DNA from: Treponema sp. | Lineage (GTDB): Bacteria; Spirochaetota; Spirochaetia; Treponematales; Treponemataceae | Length of the DNA: 10,237 nucleotides | Assembly (NCBI GenBank): GCA_017421145.1 | Contig: JAFOTA010000080.1 | Location: forward strand, 1 to 10,237 | Reading direction: 5' to 3' | Shown here: positions 6,684 through 10,237 of the stretch, one piece after another | Position numbering within the stretch: the stretch's first letter is position 1 | How the letters are laid out: each line of letters opens with the position of its first letter | Position numbers and translations under genes: made by a program | The notes under the pieces: generated by a model | Told to the model about the DNA's origin: nothing | The model's database searches: none | Seen by the model: the letters and a program-made list of their open reading frames with translations, nothing else

Positions 6684-7540
6684 TGAAAGAATTAAACCAC
6701 AGCAGATCAACCACAGCGGCGGTAACGCTTGCAATCCTCACGATCATTCTGGTCATTCAGGTTCTTCTCGTGCTCTACCCGCTTGCTTTCACCGTCAGCG
6801 CGTCATTCTCTGAATCAAACTCGCTGGCCTCTACAAGCATCGTTCCGTTCAACCACAAGCTTTCGTTCGTCCAGTACATAAACCTGTTCACAAAGACGAA
6901 CTACTTCCACTGGTACATGAACACGCTGATCATAGCAACTGCAAACACAATCATAACGGTCGTGGTGTGCAGCCTCTGCGGTTATATTTTCAGCCGCTTC
7001 ATGTTCCCGTTCAAAAAGCCGGTCATGGCTTCCATGATCATCCTTCAGATGTTCCCAAGCTTCATCGGAATGATTGCTACTTATGTAATCCTCTGGAAGC
7101 TCAACGCACTGAACACCCTGTGGGGTCTTGTCCTCGTATATGCGACAGGAAGCATACCGTTCAACTCGTGGCTCATGAAAGGATACTTTGACACCGTTCC
7201 GCGCGACATTGCCGAAGCAGCGTACATAGACGGAGCAACGCCTTTCGGAGCTTTCATAAAGGTGGTAATTCCGGCAGCAAGACCGCAGATTATTTTCCTT
7301 GCGCTCACAAGCTTTACGGGACCTTGGATGGACTTCATCTTCCCGCGCCTTGTTCTCCGTACCGACAACAAAAAGACACTTGCAGTCGGATTGTTCGAAA
7401 TGATAAACGGACGTGCGGCAGACCACTTCACGATGTTTGCAGCAGGAGCGCTTCTCGTAGCAGTTCCGTTCACGATCCTTTTCATACTTGGTCAGAAATT
7501 CCTTCTCCAGTCACTTGCTGGAACGGGCGGCAAAGAGTAA
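6683..7540 (+). CDS. malG: Maltodextrin ABC transporter permease MalG
   Basis: A 285-residue permease, the usual MalG length, that forms a heterodimer with MalF. Six membrane segments are visible near residues 13-36, 79-103, 113-136, 145-165, 203-219 and 251-271. The EAA loop begins at E178 (EAAYIDGATPFGAF, then KVVIPAARP). Its ATG overlaps the malF stop in TAATG, so the two are probably translationally coupled; AAGGA (6667-6671) inside malF can act as ribosome site. No ATPase gene follows; a strong terminator does. Confidence 0.94.
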   Translation: MKELNHSRSTTAAVTLAILTIILVIQVLLVLYPLAFTVSASFSESNSLASTSIVPFNHKLSFVQYINLFTKTNYFHWYMNTLIIATANTIITVVVCSLCGYIFSRFMFPFKKPVMASMIILQMFPSFIGMIATYVILWKLNALNTLWGLVLVYATGSIPFNSWLMKGYFDTVPRDIAEAAYIDGATPFGAFIKVVIPAARPQIIFLALTSFTGPWMDFIFPRLVLRTDNKKTLAVGLFEMINGRAADHFTMFAAGALLVAVPFTILFILGQKFLLQSLAGTGGKE

Positions 7541-7557
7541 CCGTCACTTTAAATTGC

Positions 7558-7599
7558 AACCCCGGATTACACAACCACAAATTGTAATCCGGGGTTTTT
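7558..7599 (+). terminator. Intrinsic terminator of malEFG
   Basis: A perfect 14-bp stem, AACCCCGGATTACA (7558-7571) with TGTAATCCGGGGTT (7583-7596), has an 11-base loop and a T-rich tail continuing to 7604. It begins 17 bases after the malG stop and is the cleanest terminator in the window. The next gene starts only 38 bases past the tail. Confidence 0.88.
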
Positions 7600-7641
7600 C
7601 TTTTCAATTGAATCCACATGAACCCACACAAGGAAAAGCAC

Positions 7642-9258
7642 ATGAGAAAAATAAAAGCTTCAGGAAAAATCATTCTGATTTTATTGGCTTCCGCACTTTT
7701 GTTTGCAGGCTGCGGAAAAACAAAAACGGCATCATCAAAAAAAACTCACGCCCTTAATCCACGGCAGGGAGTCTATTACAGCCTTTTCGTCCGTTCGTTT
7801 GCAGACAGCGATGGTAACGGCACGGGAGATTTCAACGGAATCAGGTCAAAGCTCGATTATCTGGAAGACCTCGGCATTTCAGGCATCTGGCTTCTTCCTA
7901 TCTACCCTTCAGGCTCATATCACGGATACGACGTCGATGATTATTATGCGGTCAACCCGGACTACGGAACCATGCAGGATTTTGAGGCTCTTGTTTCCGA
8001 ATGCAAGTCACGCGGGATTGCAGTCATGCTCGACATAACCTTCAACCATTCGTCATCAAACAACCCATGGTTCAAAGCGTCAAAAAATCCTGACGATCCG
8101 CACAGAAAATGGTATCACTGGATTTCAGAAAACCCGGCGAACGAATATACGGATGATTCTTCAAAATACAACGTGAATCAAAAAATCTGGGGACACAATC
8201 TCTGGAACAAATCAGGAAACGGATGGTATGCAGGGGAATTCTACGACGGAATGCCAGATTTCAACCTGGACTGCCCTGAACTCCGCCTAGAGCTTAAGAA
8301 CGTGCTCAGATTCTGGACAGAAAAAGGCGTTTCAGGATTCAGGTTCGATGCGGCAGGACACATATACGACAAAATAAAAATGCCTTCTGATTTTACGGAT
8401 TCAACGTCTTCAAGCCAGGCTTTCTGGAAAGAAATATCCGATTATCTCGATGAAATAAATCCTGAGAATTATTGCGTAGGCGAAGTCTGGGAAAACACGA
8501 GCATAAGGGCTGCTGCACTCGGAGGCCTTAACTCAGTCTTCCATTTTGACATGGGCGACACATACATACTAGGAAACATCAGGGAAAAATCAGCCGGGGC
8601 AAACAACTTCGCTCACGTCCTTGAAAATGATTACGAAGCATATTCAAGATACAATAAAAATTTCATCGACGCACCGTTTTTGTCAAACCACGACCAGGCA
8701 CGCATTGCAGGAAACCTTAAAGGCAATGTAGAAGAGCTGAAAGTCGCCGCCGGAATGTACATACTTACGCAGGGAATACCATTCGTATACTACGGAGAAG
8801 AAATCGGGATGATGAGCGGAACCAAAGACGAAACGAAACGCACGCCGCTATTGTGGGGAGAAAAGGACAAGGCACAGACTTCATGGGCAAGCGACGCCGA
8901 CTGCATATACAACACTAACACAAAAAGCATAAGGACGCAGGAAAAAGACAAGTCTTCGCTTTTGAACTATTACAAAGAGCTGATAAATTTCAGAAACGGA
9001 TGCCCGGCATTCAACGGAAAACTTTCTGCATTCGACACAGGAAATTCATCGCTTTCATCATGGAAAATGAAAAACGGAAATGATGAAGTCCTTGTAGTCC
9101 ATAACGTAAGCGCAGAAAACACGGTTCTGGAACTCCCCGGAAACGCATCATACACGCCTCTCTTCCAGACAAAAAAATCAGCGAAAAACGGCGGCAGCCC
9201 AATAACAATTCCTCCGCTCTGCACGATGGTGTTCTCTATAGAAAACAATCCTGATTAA
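7642..9258 (+). CDS. Exported lipoprotein GH13 alpha-amylase
   Basis: A 538-residue GH13 enzyme that should hydrolyse starch or maltodextrins outside the cytoplasm. Residues 1-24 are a lipoprotein signal (RKIK, hydrophobic core, LLFAGC with lipidated C24). A short K/T/S linker leads to the catalytic barrel, which starts near GVYYSLFVRSFADSDGNG. The conserved regions are DITFNH (D131, H136), FRFDAAGH (nucleophile D236), GEVWEN (acid/base E281) and SNHDQ (D351). The fifth region reads MPDFN (204-208), the MPDLN form of the group between oligo-1,6-glucosidases and neopullulanases (GH13_36), to which the Thermotoga maritima lipoprotein amylase AmyA belongs. ATG 7642 has AAGGA (7631-7635) six bases upstream; the in-frame ATG at 7618 lacks a ribosome site and would spoil the signal peptide. 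Products should feed MalE. Confidence 0.92.
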   Translation: MRKIKASGKIILILLASALLFAGCGKTKTASSKKTHALNPRQGVYYSLFVRSFADSDGNGTGDFNGIRSKLDYLEDLGISGIWLLPIYPSGSYHGYDVDDYYAVNPDYGTMQDFEALVSECKSRGIAVMLDITFNHSSSNNPWFKASKNPDDPHRKWYHWISENPANEYTDDSSKYNVNQKIWGHNLWNKSGNGWYAGEFYDGMPDFNLDCPELRLELKNVLRFWTEKGVSGFRFDAAGHIYDKIKMPSDFTDSTSSSQAFWKEISDYLDEINPENYCVGEVWENTSIRAAALGGLNSVFHFDMGDTYILGNIREKSAGANNFAHVLENDYEAYSRYNKNFIDAPFLSNHDQARIAGNLKGNVEELKVAAGMYILTQGIPFVYYGEEIGMMSGTKDETKRTPLLWGEKDKAQTSWASDADCIYNTNTKSIRTQEKDKSSLLNYYKELINFRNGCPAFNGKLSAFDTGNSSLSSWKMKNGNDEVLVVHNVSAENTVLELPGNASYTPLFQTKKSAKNGGSPITIPPLCTMVFSIENNPD

Positions 9259-9285
9259 TGATATATTGCCGGCAGGGGTAAGATT

Positions 9286-9384
9286 TTGAAAGGAATAATT
9301 CTTGCCGGCATCAGATTGTATCCGATCAAAAAATCCGGTGAATACATGCGTTACATTGCAAAAAAGGATGAAAAAAATGTTTGA
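9286..9384 (+). pseudogene. rmlA: Collapsed rmlA (glucose-1-phosphate thymidylyltransferase) remnant, 32-codon mini-ORF
   Basis: An intact RmlA (about 290 residues) makes dTDP-glucose and begins MKGIILAGGSGTRLYP. Here TTG 9286, preceded by AGGGG (9274-9278), opens a frame reading MKGIILAG, then IRLYPI. The GSGT of the nucleotide-binding loop is replaced by a single I. The frame continues directly with KKSGEYMRYIAKK and stops at TGA 9382-9384. That tail resembles the extreme C-terminus of RmlA (family form KKxxYGxYLLxxI). So both ends appear to be kept and about 250-270 codons are gone, in frame. It cannot be an active transferase. It overlaps the start of rmlC by eight bases, so translating it could still feed ribosomes to rmlC. 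The N-terminal match is clear; the C-terminal match is from memory of the family and less certain. Confidence 0.72.
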
Positions 9385-9973
9385 ATTCAAAAAATGCATG
9401 ACGGACGACGGAAAAGAGTTCCCCGGTCTTTATGAAATACAATGCAAAAAATCAGGGGATGCACGCGGAGCTTTTTTTGAGGTTTACAGCGAAAGGGAAT
9501 TTTTTGATGCAGGGCTGAAAATGAAATTCGTGCAGGACAATCAGTCGGTTTCTGTAAAAGGCGTTCTACGGGGGCTTCATTTTCAGACAAGACATCCGCA
9601 GGGAAAACTTGTGCGTGCCGCGGCAGGATGCATATTCGATGTTGCACTTGACTTACGGAACGGTTCCCCGACATTCGGAAAATATCACGGGATCATCCTT
9701 GACGGCGAAAAACAAAATCAGCTTTATATTCCAGAAGGATTTGCACATGGATTTTATGTCCTTTCCGGCACCGCAATTTTTTCCTATAAGTGCACTGATT
9801 TTTATGACAAAGAAGGTGAAGGCGGCATCATCTGGAACGACAGTACGCTTTCGATTGACTGGAAATCCGGGCAAGGAAAAAAGGAACTTGTCATAAGCGA
9901 AAAAGACACGGCTCTTCCATGCTTTGACATTGACAAAAAATATTTTGACATCAACGGAAAGTGGATCGGATGA
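9377..9973 (+). CDS. rmlC: dTDP-4-dehydrorhamnose 3,5-epimerase (RmlC)
   Basis: A 198-residue cupin epimerase converting dTDP-4-dehydro-6-deoxy-glucose to dTDP-4-dehydro-L-rhamnose in the cytoplasm. Family signatures run in order: DARGAFFEVY, FVQDNQSVSVKGVLRGLHFQ with catalytic H68, GKLVRAAAG, DVALDLRNGSPTFGKY, IPEGFAHGFYVLS, then YKCTDFY with catalytic Y137 and IIWNDSTLSIDW. ATG 9377 is chosen because AAGGA (9364-9368) lies eight bases upstream; ATG 9368 is the alternative and would add three residues. The frame is open back to 9302 but that part overlaps the rmlA remnant and is not RmlC-like. The stop overlaps the next rmlD start in ATGA, so the two are coupled. It appears complete and functional. 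Confidence 0.94.
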   Translation: MFEFKKCMTDDGKEFPGLYEIQCKKSGDARGAFFEVYSEREFFDAGLKMKFVQDNQSVSVKGVLRGLHFQTRHPQGKLVRAAAGCIFDVALDLRNGSPTFGKYHGIILDGEKQNQLYIPEGFAHGFYVLSGTAIFSYKCTDFYDKEGEGGIIWNDSTLSIDWKSGQGKKELVISEKDTALPCFDIDKKYFDINGKWIG

Positions 9974-10237
9974 TTTGGGTGACCGGTTGCAGCGGGATGC
10001 TTGGTGCAGAAATATGCAGGGGTCTTTTGCGCGGGAAAAAAGATTTTATAGGAACGGGAAGCGGGCTTGATATAAGCGATTTTGAGAAAGCGGAATCTTT
10101 TTCGTACGATAAAAATATTTCGGCAATCATAAACTGTGCGGCATACACTTCAGTCGACAAGGCTGAATCGGAACCAAGGGCAGCGGAAAAAGCAAACGTT
10201 GCCGGGCCGGAAAATCTTTCGCGCATTGCAGAGAAAA
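9970..10237 (+). CDS. rmlD: dTDP-4-dehydrorhamnose reductase (RmlD), 5' part, continues beyond the window
   Basis: The first 89 codons of a second RmlD. ATG 9970 overlaps the rmlC stop (ATGA). The start shows the Rossmann cofactor motif MIWVTGCSGMLGAE, followed after a short variable stretch by GLDISD (the family's LDITD position), INCAAYTSVDKAE (N55 onward) and GPENLSRIAEK. No frame break is seen in the visible part. The protein differs clearly from the copy at the left edge (for example NCAAYTSVDKAESEPRAAE against NCAAYTVVDKAEDDEEKAA), so the two are diverged paralogues or orthologues brought together, not a recent exact duplication. If the right copy is complete, it would cover loss of the frameshifted left one. 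Confidence 0.9.
   Translation, partial: MIWVTGCSGMLGAEICRGLLRGKKDFIGTGSGLDISDFEKAESFSYDKNISAIINCAAYTSVDKAESEPRAAEKANVAGPENLSRIAEK

Larger units (their letters stand above)
66..10149. repeat. 20-base direct repeat in the two rmlD copies (66-85 and 10130-10149)
   Basis: The bases taaactgtgcggcatacact occur at 66-85 and again, same orientation, at 10130-10149. Both encode the conserved NCAAYT segment of RmlD; the flanks differ in both DNA and protein. The repeat brackets the whole maltose locus, about 10.06 kb apart. It may only reflect strong protein conservation with shared codon preference rather than recent duplication. Confidence 0.7.

Noticed and set aside
1755..7587. The 10-mer CAAATTGTAA at 1755-1764 and 7578-7587 as a shared regulator site
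   Set aside because: The second copy spans the loop and 3' arm of a terminator and the site is absent upstream of malE except for the loosely similar CAAATTTG; chance in A/T-rich DNA is the simpler explanation.
9266..9310. The 9-base repeat TTGCCGGCA at 9266-9274 and 9302-9310 as a mobile element target duplication
   Set aside because: Nothing resembling an insertion sequence lies between the copies, and the second copy is simply the codons for LAG of RmlA.
9302..9376. An earlier start for RmlC
   Set aside because: The added residues are the wrong-frame reading of the rmlA remnant; RmlC similarity begins just after ATG 9377.
1..10237. CRISPR arrays, tRNA or rRNA genes, transposases or phage genes
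   Set aside because: I looked for spaced repeats, cloverleaf-like stretches and characteristic proteins and saw none.

Overview
The window holds a maltose/maltodextrin utilisation locus set between two pieces of dTDP-L-rhamnose (rml/rfb) synthesis genes. The organism is probably an anaerobic carbohydrate fermenter with lipoprotein-anchored solute-binding proteins. A rumen/gut Treponema-like spirochaete is my best guess, from the relaxed lipoboxes (F at -3, N at -2 in MalE), the lipoprotein amylase, the 456-residue MalF and the moderate G+C genes separated by A/T-rich gaps. This is an inference from style; nothing in the window proves the taxon.

Layout: (1) 1-788, the 3' part of an rmlD gene, broken by a one-base excess in an A8 tract. 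(2) 811-1713 on the minus strand, an AraC-family regulator. (3) 1714-1944, a divergent regulatory region with two overlapping promoter-like elements and a hairpin-rich leader. (4) 1945-3771, a cytoplasmic GH13 neopullulanase/cyclomaltodextrinase-type enzyme, followed by two tandem terminator-like hairpins. (5) 4043-7540, malE-malF-malG encoding a maltodextrin ABC importer, with a terminator-like hairpin between malE and malF and a perfect 14-bp-stem terminator after malG. (6) 7642-9258, an exported lipoprotein GH13 alpha-amylase. (7) 9286-10237, a second rml block: an rmlA collapsed to a 32-codon mini-ORF, an intact rmlC, and the 5' part of a second rmlD that runs off the window.

How the genes fit together (inference from family roles): the lipoprotein amylase cuts starch or dextrin outside the cytoplasm. 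MalE captures the oligosaccharides and MalFG carries them in. The cytoplasmic GH13 enzyme then cleaves them to maltose and glucose. The AraC protein, divergent from the cytoplasmic enzyme, is the obvious candidate regulator. No ATPase (MalK/MsmK) gene is present, so the importer must use one encoded elsewhere.

The oddest parts are at the edges. The maltose block is bracketed by two same-direction, diverged rmlD copies. One is frameshifted. The other lies in a block whose rmlA has lost nearly all its interior but keeps recognisable first and last codons, a start codon and a Shine-Dalgarno sequence. No wholly unknown multi-gene system was found; the novelty is in this remnant architecture and in the regulatory hairpins.
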